Shown one piece after another: positions 1 through 5,851 of a stretch of 6,185 bases of DNA (the stretch's first letter is position 1; every line of letters begins with the position of its first letter). Under the pieces are notes generated by a model. That model saw only the letters and a program-made list of their open reading frames with translations. It did not search any database and was not told the origin of the DNA. The DNA is from Desulfobulbaceae bacterium (lineage in GTDB: Bacteria > Desulfobacterota > Desulfobulbia > Desulfobulbales > Desulfobulbaceae). The position numbers and the translations under genes are program-made. The stretch is taken from positions 1 through 6,185 of the forward strand of contig JALVAI010000412.1 of assembly GCA_027011235.1 (NCBI GenBank), in the 5' to 3' direction.

Positions 1-1
1 C

Positions 2-358
2 GAGATTCTGGAAGCGGCCCGGTATCTGCCCTATCTGCACAAGGACAGCGCCGTGGTCGTCAATACCCAGAAGATTCTGCCGCCGGCGGTTGCCCTGGGC
101 AAGATGGAATATCCCGATAATATCCTGGATGAACTGACCGATCGCGGAATCAAGGTGGTGGCCATTGACGCCTTTGCCGTTGCCAGGGAAGTGGGTGAGC
201 TGCGGACGGCCAACGTGGCCATGGTCGGGGCCATGTCCAATTTTCTGGCCGTCTCGCCGCAGGTTTTTCTCGATGTGATTGACAAGAAAGTAAAACCTGC
301 TTTTCGCGAGGTGAATAAACAGGCCTTTGAGGCGGGGCGGAAATTAGTCTACAACTGA
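2..358 (+). CDS. iorB: Indolepyruvate:ferredoxin oxidoreductase, beta subunit (3' part only)
   Basis: This is the C-terminal 118 residues of a protein that starts upstream of the window; the frame is open from base 2 to the TGA at 356-358. The sequence resembles the gamma-type domain of 2-oxoacid:ferredoxin oxidoreductases, as found in IorB. Recognisable stretches are LEAARYLPYL at the start, VVVNTQKILPP and then IDAFAVAREVGELRTANVAM, where the family has a conserved DA...A...G..R..N...LG-like segment. IorB is usually about 190-200 residues, so roughly the last 60% is visible. With IorA (expected upstream, not seen) it converts indolepyruvate or phenylpyruvate, CoA and oxidised ferredoxin to arylacetyl-CoA and CO2 in the cytoplasm; this is family knowledge. 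An arylacetate-CoA ligase gene 212 bases downstream supports the aryl-acid assignment. No T-rich intrinsic terminator follows, so read-through to paaK is possible. Confidence 0.85.
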   Translation, partial: EILEAARYLPYLHKDSAVVVNTQKILPPAVALGKMEYPDNILDELTDRGIKVVAIDAFAVAREVGELRTANVAMVGAMSNFLAVSPQVFLDVIDKKVKPAFREVNKQAFEAGRKLVYN

Positions 359-363
359 TAGCG

Positions 364-527
364 TCGTAAAAACTTCGATCTACTGTGTCGTGTGTCCCGG
401 GGCGATTCACAACATACTACCTGTATAGTTGAGACCCGCCCCGGAATACTACTCCTCGGAGTCTACGCTTACCTGTATATCTGTGTTTTTACTTAGCCAT
501 CTTTGAAAAAATTTTGATTTTTTACGA
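364..527. repeat. Palindromic repeat-like element in the ior-paaK gap
   Basis: This non-coding block has the layout of a small dispersed palindromic element. Its outer ends are a perfect 9-bp inverted repeat, TCGTAAAAA (364-372) and TTTTTACGA (519-527). A second pair is GTAAAAAC (366-373) and GTTTTTAC (485-492). A GC-rich hairpin lies near the centre (397-444). A perfect short palindrome, ACTCC-TC-GGAGT, occupies 451-462. The 10-mer TACCTGTATA occurs twice in direct orientation (418-427 and 470-479). The last part (about 500-523) is very AT-rich, unlike the flanking genes. I infer a REP- or MITE-like repeat that is probably present elsewhere in the genome; copy number cannot be seen here. It could instead be a structured leader of paaK. 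Confidence 0.5.
397..444 (+). other. Strong RNA hairpin inside the ior-paaK gap
   Basis: CCGGGGCG (397-404) pairs perfectly with CGCCCCGG (437-444). After a small internal loop, CAAC (410-413) pairs with GTTG (428-431), and ATAC (414-417) pairs with GTAT (423-426) around a single unpaired A, closing a 5-nt loop, TACCT. No T-run follows, so it is not a canonical intrinsic terminator. It may stabilise the end of the ior transcript or be the core of the surrounding repeat. Confidence 0.6.
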
Positions 528-570
528 GTTCATCATAATTGAATTGACCATGGAGTAGAGAGGGGAAGCA

Positions 571-1878
571 ATGAACATAATGCGGGTGAAGGAGATAGAA
601 ACATTGCCGCGGGCCGGGCTGGAGGCCATCCAGCTGCAGCGGCTGCAGAGTCTGGTACACCGGGTCTACGAAACCGTGGCCCCTTACCGGGAAAAGATGG
701 ATGCGGCCGGGGTCAAGCCCGGGGATATCCAGTCCCTGGCTGATCTGAAAAAACTTCCCTTTACCACCAAGGACGACCTGCGCGATAACTATCCCTTTGG
801 TCTGTTTACCGTGCCCATGGATGATGTGGTGCGGGTGCATGCCTCATCCGGCACCACGGGTAAACCCACTGTGGTCGGCTACACGGCCGGCGACATCGAG
901 ATGTGGGCCTCGGTCATGGCCCGGGCCCTGTCCATGGCCGGGGTGACCAAGGGCGACATGATTCACAATGCCTATGGCTATGGCCTGTTTACCGGCGGAC
1001 TTGGCGCCCATTACGGGGCCGAGTATCTCGGGGCCACCGTTATCCCGGTTTCCGGCGGCAACACCAAGCGGCAGATCACCATCATGCGCGATTTCGGTTC
1101 CACGGTCCTGCTGGCCACGCCTTCCTATGCCCTCAACCTGGCCGATGCCATGGCTGATGTCGGGGTGTCGCCCGAGGAGCTGAAACTGCGAGTCGGTATC
1201 CACGGGGCCGAGCCCTGGAGCGAGAACATGCGCGAGGAAGTGGAGCGGAAGCTGGGCATCAGGGCGGTCGATATCTATGGCCTGTCCGAGGTCATCGGCC
1301 CGGGCGTGGCCATGGAATGCCTGGAGACCGACCGGGGTATGCATATCCTGGAAGATCATTTTCTGCCTGAAATTGTCGATCCCGACACCTTTGAGCCTCT
1401 GCCCTATGGTGAACCGGGAGAACTGGTCTTTACAACCCTGACCAAAGAGGCCTTCCCGATCATCCGCTACCGGACCAAGGACCTGTCGCGGCTGGTTGCC
1501 GAGCCTTGTAAGTGCGGCCGTACCCTGGTGCGGATGGAAAAGGTCACCGGCCGGACCGATGACATGCTGATCATCCGCGGGGTGAATGTCTTTCCGTCCC
1601 AGGTTGAGCATGTGCTCATGGGTGTTGAAGGCGTGGAGCCTCATTACCAGATTGAGGTCAACCGGGAAGGCAATCTTGATACCATGGAGGTGATGGTTGA
1701 GGTCAGCGAACAGGTCTTCTCCGACGAGATCAAGGTGCTGGAAAACTTGACCAGGAAAATCCAGGTGGAGATCAAGGACCTGCTTGGGGTGACCGCCAAG
1801 GTCAAGCTGGTTGAGCCCCGGACCATTAAACGGTCCGAGGGCAAGGCCCAGCGGGTTATTGATAATCGAAAACTGTAA
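571..1878 (+). CDS. paaK: Phenylacetate-CoA ligase (AMP-forming)
   Basis: This complete 435-residue protein has the usual length for PaaK. It activates phenylacetate or related arylacetates with ATP and CoA to arylacetyl-CoA, AMP and PPi in the cytoplasm (family knowledge). Motifs of the adenylate-forming superfamily are visible: the P-loop-like SSGTTGKPT at residues 92-100; [10 protein letters not shown] at 236-245, typical of PaaK; YRTKDL at 300-305; and [17 protein letters not shown] at 326-342, which covers the hinge and the start of the small C-terminal domain. RSEGKAQRV near the C-terminus places the probable catalytic lysine at K425. The CKC pair at 313-315 in EPCKCGR is a common PaaK feature. 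The ATG at 571 is preceded by a purine-rich Shine-Dalgarno, GAGAGGGGAAG; a second in-frame ATG at 580 is possible. The gene lies between iorB and an ACT-domain gene. The exact aryl substrate cannot be read from the sequence. Confidence 0.93.
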   Translation: MNIMRVKEIETLPRAGLEAIQLQRLQSLVHRVYETVAPYREKMDAAGVKPGDIQSLADLKKLPFTTKDDLRDNYPFGLFTVPMDDVVRVHASSGTTGKPTVVGYTAGDIEMWASVMARALSMAGVTKGDMIHNAYGYGLFTGGLGAHYGAEYLGATVIPVSGGNTKRQITIMRDFGSTVLLATPSYALNLADAMADVGVSPEELKLRVGIHGAEPWSENMREEVERKLGIRAVDIYGLSEVIGPGVAMECLETDRGMHILEDHFLPEIVDPDTFEPLPYGEPGELVFTTLTKEAFPIIRYRTKDLSRLVAEPCKCGRTLVRMEKVTGRTDDMLIIRGVNVFPSQVEHVLMGVEGVEPHYQIEVNREGNLDTMEVMVEVSEQVFSDEIKVLENLTRKIQVEIKDLLGVTAKVKLVEPRTIKRSEGKAQRVIDNRKL

Positions 1879-1935
1879 AAGTCCAAAACTCCAACCCGGA
1901 AACCTGTATCCGGAACCCAACAACGAGGAGTTGTC

Positions 1936-2367
1936 ATGCGTGTAGAACAAATTGCGGTTTTTCTGGAAAACAAATCGGGCCGCTTGGCTGAAATAACCGA
2001 GATACTGGCGAAAAACGGAATAAATATCAGGGCGCTGTCCGTGGCGGACACGGCTGATTTCGGTATCCTGCGTCTCATCGTCAACAAGGTCGATCTGGCG
2101 CAGAAGGTCTTGAAGGAAAATGGTTTTACCGTGGGAAAAACCACGGTCCTTGCCGTTGAGGTCCCGGACCAGGCAGGCGGGTTGGCCGGTGTGTTGAAGA
2201 CCGTTGAAGCGGAGGGGATGAACGTGGAATATATGTATGCCTTTGTCAACAAGAGCGGGGAAAAGGCCGTTCTTATCTTTCGTTTTGATGATATGGACAA
2301 GGCAACACAGCTTCTACAGAAGGCGGGCCTGACCCTGTTGTCCGGAGAGCAGGTCTGTTCCCTGTAG
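1936..2367 (+). CDS. Tandem ACT-domain protein, probable amino-acid or aryl-ligand sensor
   Basis: This 143-residue cytoplasmic protein consists almost entirely of two ACT domains and has no catalytic or DNA-binding domain. The first spans about residues 3-67, with the turn N12-K-S-G-R-L17 and NGINI at 27-31. The second spans about 70-137, with PDQAGGL at 77-83 and EGMNVEY at 93-99. ACT domains commonly bind amino acids at dimer interfaces (family knowledge). Such stand-alone double-ACT proteins are often found beside paaK and ior genes, so I infer a regulatory or sensing role for aromatic amino acids or arylacetyl compounds; the target is unknown. The ATG at 1936 has a clear Shine-Dalgarno, CGAGGAG, five bases upstream. 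That site sits in the loop of a weak ACAAC/GTTGT hairpin (1920-1934). The gene follows paaK by 57 bases, consistent with one operon. Confidence 0.87.
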   Translation: MRVEQIAVFLENKSGRLAEITEILAKNGINIRALSVADTADFGILRLIVNKVDLAQKVLKENGFTVGKTTVLAVEVPDQAGGLAGVLKTVEAEGMNVEYMYAFVNKSGEKAVLIFRFDDMDKATQLLQKAGLTLLSGEQVCSL

Positions 2368-2470
2368 GACATCATCTATCCTTTCTCTGGAAGAAGAGGA
2401 TACTGAAAGAGCGGAAAAGCATTGTGGAGAGAGCCGCCTGGCGCGGTTGATTGTTAATGAGGATGAAAAA

Positions 2471-2475
2471 GGAGG
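2471..2475 (+). promoter_or_regulatory. Shine-Dalgarno that fixes the livK start at GTG 2483
   Basis: GGAGG lies seven bases before the GTG at 2483-2485, an ideal position. An in-frame TTG at 2447 would add twelve charged residues ahead of the signal peptide and has no such site, so the GTG is preferred. Confidence 0.8.
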
Positions 2476-2482
2476 CAGTAAC

Positions 2483-3631
2483 GTGAAAAGACTTGGGATA
2501 AAAATTATTTTAGGGGCGGCCGCATTATGTATGCTGGCCCTGCCGGTTCAGGCGGGAACCTACAAGGTGGGCGCTATTTTTGCCGTTACCGGCGGCGCTT
2601 CATTTCTCGGCGGTCCCGAGGCCCGTTCCGCGCAGATGGTTGTTGACGCGATCAACAAAAACGGCGGAATCAACGGCAACAAAATCGAATTGATTATCAA
2701 GGATTCCGGAGCAAATCCGGAGAAGGCCATCTCCTTTGCCAAGCAGCTCATTGAAGAGGAAAAGGTGCTGGCCATCATTGGACCCTCGACTTCCGGTGAG
2801 TCGATGAAGATCAAGAAAATCGCCCAGCAGGGAAAGACCCCGCTCATCTCCTGCGGTGCTGCCGAGGTCATCGTCAATCCGGTGGCAAGTTATGTCTTCA
2901 AGACCCCGCAGAAGGATTCCTTTGCCGTGAAAAAAATCTATGCCGAGATGAAAAAGATGGGGATCGACAAGATCGCCGTTGTTGCCGGCAACACAGGTTT
3001 TGGCAAGGCAGGAAAGGCGCAGTTGACCAAGATCGCTCCCGAGTACGGCATCAAGGTCCTTGCCGCGGAGACCTATGATAAAAAGGCAACCGACCTGACC
3101 GCCCTGGTGGCCAAGCTCATGGCCAACAAGGAGATTCAGGCCGTGGTCAACTGGTCTATTGTCCCGGCCCAGGCCATTATCGCCAAGAACATGCGGCAGG
3201 CCGGCTGGAAGGTACCACTGTTTCAGAGCCACGGCTTTGGCAATATCAAGTATGTCCAGGCAGCGGGCGCCGCGGCAGAGGGGATTATCTTTCCGGCAGG
3301 CCGCCTGCTGGTTGCCGATTCACTGCCCGATTCCAATCCGCAGAAAAAGATGCTGCTGAAGTACAAACATGATTATGAATCCAGGTATAAAGAGGCCGCT
3401 TCCACCTTTGGCGGTCATGGCTATGATGCCATGAATATTCTGGTTGCCGCCCTTGAAAAGGGTGGTGCCGATCGGGGAAAAATCCGCAGTGCCATAGAAA
3501 ATCTGCACGGTTTTCCTGGAATTGGTGGTGTCTTTACCTTTTCTCCCAAGGACCATAACGGACTTGATATTAACTCCTTTGCCATGCTGACCGTTAAAGA
3601 CGGCAAGTTTGTTCTTTACGACGGCAAGTAA
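2483..3631 (+). CDS. livK: LIV-type ABC transporter substrate-binding protein (periplasmic)
   Basis: This 382-residue secreted protein belongs to the LIV/aliphatic-amide binding protein family (Peripla_BP_6 type, type I periplasmic fold). It opens with a typical signal peptide: KRLGIK, a hydrophobic stretch to about residue 20, then VQA before the predicted cleavage at 24/25. The mature protein begins GTYKVGAIF. Family landmarks include FAVTGGASFLGGPEA, INKNGGINGNKIEL, the ligand-region loop GPSTSGES at 100-107, VVAGNTGFGKAG in the inter-lobe region, and GGHGYDAMNIL from residue 310. It captures the transported solute and delivers it to LivHM. The family also binds aromatic acids and amides as well as branched-chain amino acids. 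Next to ior and paaK, an aromatic amino acid or aryl acid ligand is plausible, but this is inference. A strong terminator follows, suggesting higher expression than the permeases. Confidence 0.9.
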   Translation: MKRLGIKIILGAAALCMLALPVQAGTYKVGAIFAVTGGASFLGGPEARSAQMVVDAINKNGGINGNKIELIIKDSGANPEKAISFAKQLIEEEKVLAIIGPSTSGESMKIKKIAQQGKTPLISCGAAEVIVNPVASYVFKTPQKDSFAVKKIYAEMKKMGIDKIAVVAGNTGFGKAGKAQLTKIAPEYGIKVLAAETYDKKATDLTALVAKLMANKEIQAVVNWSIVPAQAIIAKNMRQAGWKVPLFQSHGFGNIKYVQAAGAAAEGIIFPAGRLLVADSLPDSNPQKKMLLKYKHDYESRYKEAASTFGGHGYDAMNILVAALEKGGADRGKIRSAIENLHGFPGIGGVFTFSPKDHNGLDINSFAMLTVKDGKFVLYDGK

Positions 3632-3655
3632 ATCGGCAATGATACCAATCGGTAT

Positions 3656-3689
3656 GACGGGCAGGGACACTTCTGCCCGTCTTTTTTTT
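3656..3689 (+). terminator. Intrinsic terminator between livK and livH
   Basis: A perfect 9-bp stem, GACGGGCAG (3656-3664) and CTGCCCGTC (3673-3681), encloses an 8-nt loop and is followed directly by eight Ts (3682-3689). This is a textbook Rho-independent terminator. It is immediately preceded by a smaller perfect inverted repeat, ATACC-AATC-GGTAT (3642-3655). Because it lies between the binding protein gene and the permease genes, it probably acts as a partial terminator that makes livK mRNA more abundant than livHMG mRNA. Alternatively, livH has its own promoter in the short remaining gap. Confidence 0.9.
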
Positions 3690-3733
3690 GATTATCGTTC
3701 TTCGGTTTCTGTTTTTCCCTGCTGTCTTTCACT

Positions 3734-4624
3734 ATGACCCAGGCCCTGTTTTTTCAATACCTGTTTGCCGGCATCAGTTATGGCGTTATTTACGCCATCG
3801 TCGCCATTGGTTTTAATATTATTTATAACACCACCGGCATTATCAACTTTGCCCAGGGTGAATTCGTCATGCTGGGCGGTATGATTTCCATTTCCCTTCT
3901 TCATTATTTTCCCCTGCCGGTTGCCATTGCCCTGGCGGTTGTGATTACCATGCTGGTCGGGGCCCTGATCGAGATCATCTTTATTCGCTGGCTTGACAGT
4001 CCGTCAGTATTGCGGATGATCATAATCACCATCGGTCTTTCCATCCTGATCCGGGAAGTCGCCCTGCATATCTGGGGGGAATCCATCCGTTCCCTGCCCT
4101 ATTTCATCGGTAACGAACTGACCACGGTTTCCATCGGTCCGGTACGTATCTCACCACAGGTCTTCTGGGTGGTCGGTGTCTGCGGGATTATGGTGCTTGG
4201 GCTGTCCCTGTTTTTCAAAATGACCTCTGTGGGCCGGGAAATGCGCGCCTGTTCGGCAAATCGGACAGCGGCAATCCTCTGCGGTATCAACACCCGCAAC
4301 ATGGTGACCCTCTCCTTCATGCTCAGTGCCGGTATCGGCGCCCTGGCCGGCTGTGTCATGTCTCCGATTACCTATACCCAGTACGATTGCGGGACCAGTC
4401 TGGCGATCAAGGGCTTTACAGTTGCTATTCTCGGTGGACTGGGCAATTCCATGGGTGCGGTGGCGGCCGGAATCCTGCTTGGCATTATCGAGGCCTATTC
4501 CGTGGCCTTTGTCCCGCTCGCCTTTCAGGACGCCATTTCCATTACCATCCTGCTGATCATCCTCTTTGTCCGCCCGCATGGCATATTTGGTTCCAGCGCC
4601 GCTGCCCGGCTCAAGGAGTTTTAA
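3734..4624 (+). CDS. livH: LIV-type ABC transporter permease LivH
   Basis: This 296-residue, strongly hydrophobic inner-membrane protein of the LivH family forms the transport channel together with LivM. The N-terminal segment YGVIYAIVAIGFNIIYNTTG is followed by the LivH signature INFAQGEFVMLGG at 37-49. The cytoplasmic coupling loop that contacts the ATPases is seen at GREMRACSANRTAAILCGIN, from residue 167. The protein ends with a hydrophobic segment and the short tail FGSSAAARLKEF. Length is normal for the family. The ATG at 3734 gives the expected N-terminus, but there is no Shine-Dalgarno: the 36 bases before it are almost all pyrimidines (six purines). Initiation may therefore be weak, leaderless-like, or dependent on a nearby promoter. 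The stop is two bases before livM, so translation of the pair is probably coupled. Confidence 0.92.
   Translation: MTQALFFQYLFAGISYGVIYAIVAIGFNIIYNTTGIINFAQGEFVMLGGMISISLLHYFPLPVAIALAVVITMLVGALIEIIFIRWLDSPSVLRMIIITIGLSILIREVALHIWGESIRSLPYFIGNELTTVSIGPVRISPQVFWVVGVCGIMVLGLSLFFKMTSVGREMRACSANRTAAILCGINTRNMVTLSFMLSAGIGALAGCVMSPITYTQYDCGTSLAIKGFTVAILGGLGNSMGAVAAGILLGIIEAYSVAFVPLAFQDAISITILLIILFVRPHGIFGSSAAARLKEF
4613..4618 (+). promoter_or_regulatory. Shine-Dalgarno of livM, inside the end of livH
   Basis: AAGGAG lies eight bases before the ATG at 4627, within the last codons of livH. It identifies 4627 as the livM start, even though the reading frame stays open further upstream inside livH. Confidence 0.8.
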
Positions 4625-4626
4625 CC

Positions 4627-5712
4627 ATGCGTGATTCAAAACTTTTTAAAATTGCGCTTCTGATTGGACTGGTGATCGGAGTCCAGGCGCTGACCTCGGT
4701 CACCGGGACCCAGTATTATCTGACCCAGCTCACCATGTCTGCCTATTATGCCCTGCTGGTGATAGGTCTGGCCGTGGTCATGGGGTATGCGGGCCAGATC
4801 TCCCTTGGCCATGCCGGTTTTTTTGCCATTGGTGGCTATCTGTCGGCGGCTCTGACTACCCATAACCTGGTCGGCCTGCAGGCAAATCCGGTGATTCACG
4901 GTTTGGGAAACCTCGGTATGCTGGTATCCGGGCAGGATATCTACGGGGAACCACTGCTGGTGGTGGCCCCCTGGGCCGCCTGTATAATTGCCGTTAGCAT
5001 GGCGGCAATGATCGCCCTTGCCATCGGTATTCCTGTCCTCAAGCTGAAAGGGCATTACCTGGCCATGGCCACGCTTGGTTTTGGCATCATTATTTATCGT
5101 ATCGGTCTTGCAACAGAATATTTTGGTGAGGCGGACGGTATTTCCGAGGTCCCGGGCTTTACCCTCTTTCCGGCCATTGGCTCCTTGGGCCCGATAAGCG
5201 TCAGTGGTGATTTCGGCCTGCGGGTGGAAAATTATTACGTGGCCTGGGGCCTGCTGGTCATGGGTTTGTGGCTGCTTTTAAACCTGATCGATTCCCGTGT
5301 CGGTCGGGCCCTGCGCGCTATTCACGGGTCGGAGGAGGCAGCCGAGGCCGTTGGCATCAACACTGCCGGGTTCAAGTTGAAGGTCTTTGTTTTGTCAGCG
5401 GTGTATGCTGCTTTTGCCGGGGTTTTTCTCACCCATTACAATGGCGGCATCGGACCGTCCGAGGCATCGGTGATGAAGTCGGTCCGCTATGTGGCCCTGG
5501 TCGCGGTCGGCGGCATGGCCAATGTCTGGGGCACCCTTGTCATGGGAGTGGGATTGAGCTTTCTGTCCCTGCGCGGGGTGTTCGGGACCTACGATGACGC
5601 CGTTTTCGGCGCCATCCTGATTGTGGTGATGCTTTTTGCGCCGGACGGCATTTTGAGCATGAACGTAAGGGCGCTCTTTGGTGGCAGGAGAACCACGGAT
5701 GAACACCGATAA
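4627..5712 (+). CDS. livM: LIV-type ABC transporter permease LivM
   Basis: This 361-residue inner-membrane permease pairs with LivH. The family signature GYAGQISLGHAGFFAIGGY is at residues 53-71. VLKLKGHYLAMATLGFGIIIY follows, and the cytoplasmic coupling loop for the ATPases is GRALRAIHGSEEAAEAVGIN at 226-245. GGMANVWGTLVMG and FAPDGILSM appear near the C-terminus, as usual. A loop of roughly 30 residues (about 78-110, with NPVIHGLGNLGMLVSGQDIY) between early membrane segments seems longer than in many LivM proteins. The start is fixed by AAGGAG eight bases upstream. The final codons (RTTDEHR and the TAA at 5710-5712) are supplied by the left arm of an inverted-repeat insertion, so the natural C-terminus has probably been altered. 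The conserved core is intact and the protein is expected to be functional. Confidence 0.92.
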   Translation: MRDSKLFKIALLIGLVIGVQALTSVTGTQYYLTQLTMSAYYALLVIGLAVVMGYAGQISLGHAGFFAIGGYLSAALTTHNLVGLQANPVIHGLGNLGMLVSGQDIYGEPLLVVAPWAACIIAVSMAAMIALAIGIPVLKLKGHYLAMATLGFGIIIYRIGLATEYFGEADGISEVPGFTLFPAIGSLGPISVSGDFGLRVENYYVAWGLLVMGLWLLLNLIDSRVGRALRAIHGSEEAAEAVGINTAGFKLKVFVLSAVYAAFAGVFLTHYNGGIGPSEASVMKSVRYVALVAVGGMANVWGTLVMGVGLSFLSLRGVFGTYDDAVFGAILIVVMLFAPDGILSMNVRALFGGRRTTDEHR

Positions 5713-5720
5713 ACACGGAT
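5688..5720 (+). repeat. Left inverted-repeat arm (overlaps the end of livM)
   Basis: The arm begins GAGAACCACGGATG and contains three tandem 10-base units. It includes the last seven codons and the stop of livM, and the ATG of the small frame at 5699. It pairs with 5807-5839. Confidence 0.85.
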
Positions 5721-5851
5721 TATTCTGTGAAAATATTATGGAACAGATCATCGGTAGCGCCATGGAGGTGTTGATGATAATGGAAGAGAGTTGTTGTATA
5801 AAAAACATCAGTGTTCATCGGTGTCCATCCGTGGTTCTCAACTATGCTTGA
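5699..5851 (+). pseudogene. Remnant of a GxxExxY-family gene, 50 codons, possible translational bridge
   Basis: The frame begins at the ATG at 5699 and ends with the TGA at 5849-5851, giving 50 residues. The N-terminal part (MNTDKHGLFCENIMEQ, then IIGSAMEV at 17-24) closely resembles the start of GxxExxY proteins (PDDEXK_3-type, a nuclease-like fold of unknown function), in which an IIGxAxEV stretch precedes the name-giving GxxExxY motif. That motif and the rest of the usual 120-130-residue protein are missing: after about residue 25 the frame runs into unrelated codons and then through the right repeat arm (ISVHRCPSVVL). It is therefore probably a deletion relic. Oddly, it has a good Shine-Dalgarno, AGGAG at 5686-5690, eight bases before its ATG. 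It overlaps the livM stop and reaches seven bases past the first base of the livG ATG, so it could carry ribosomes to livG. Family assignment is from memory of the N-terminal pattern. Confidence 0.6.
5807..5839 (-). repeat. Right inverted-repeat arm (just before livG)
   Basis: Read on the minus strand it begins GAGAACCACGGATG, like the left arm, and matches it at 30 of 33 bases. It ends four bases before the livG ATG, so it occupies the place where the livG ribosome binding site would be expected. Confidence 0.85.

Larger units (their letters stand above)
5688..5839. mobile_element. Short inverted-repeat element between livM and livG
   Basis: The interval is bounded by two 33-nt arms (5688-5720 and 5807-5839) that are reverse complements at 30 of 33 positions. 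Mismatches fall at arm positions 15, 24 and 30. Each arm is itself built from three 10-base units resembling CACGGATGAA: on the left, CACGGATGAA, CACCGATAAA and CACGGATTAT at 5694-5723. From memory, very similar CCACGGATGAACAC-type arms often flank GxxExxY-family genes in diverse bacterial genomes. The 86 bases between the arms carry the start of such a gene. I infer a non-autonomous, internally deleted, MITE-like copy. No convincing target-site duplication is visible. As RNA it could fold into a long stem; no T-run follows, so it is not an obvious terminator. Confidence 0.75.

Noticed and set aside
503..541. Possible sigma-70 promoter for paaK (TTGATT at 514-519 with TAATTG at 536-541)
   Set aside because: The -10 match is poor and the region is AT-rich enough to give such matches by chance. 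It also overlaps the repeat-like block.
1896..1934. Small hairpins before the ACT gene (CCGGA/TCCGG at 1896-1913 and ACAAC/GTTGT around the Shine-Dalgarno)
   Set aside because: Stems of only 5 bp with no T-run are too weak to call a terminator or a riboswitch. They are noted only in the gene entry.
844..1950. A long open frame on the minus strand opposite paaK (368 codons)
   Set aside because: Its composition (rich in G, H, L, D, Q) is what the complement of GC-rich codons gives. It resembles no family, and the plus strand holds a clear PaaK with all motifs.
2447..2482. Longer livK from a TTG at 2447
   Set aside because: It would put an acidic, non-signal segment before a good signal peptide. 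The GGAGG at 2471-2475 is ideally placed for the GTG at 2483.
2519..2535. Possible lipoprotein cysteine in the LivK leader (ALCMLAL)
   Set aside because: The residue before the cysteine is leucine, not G/A/S, and the hydrophobic core continues past it. A signal peptidase I site after VQA fits better.
5771..5806. A shifted frame in the middle of the remnant (DDNGRELLY) that might be a decayed GxxExxY core
   Set aside because: The similarity is short and needs a frameshift; it is too weak to support a claim without comparison to intact copies.
5691..5842. AAC at 5691-5693 and 5840-5842 as a target-site duplication
   Set aside because: Three bases match easily by chance and the left copy lies inside the repeat arm. 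Exact excision would also fuse livM in frame to livG, so the ancestral junction must have been different.
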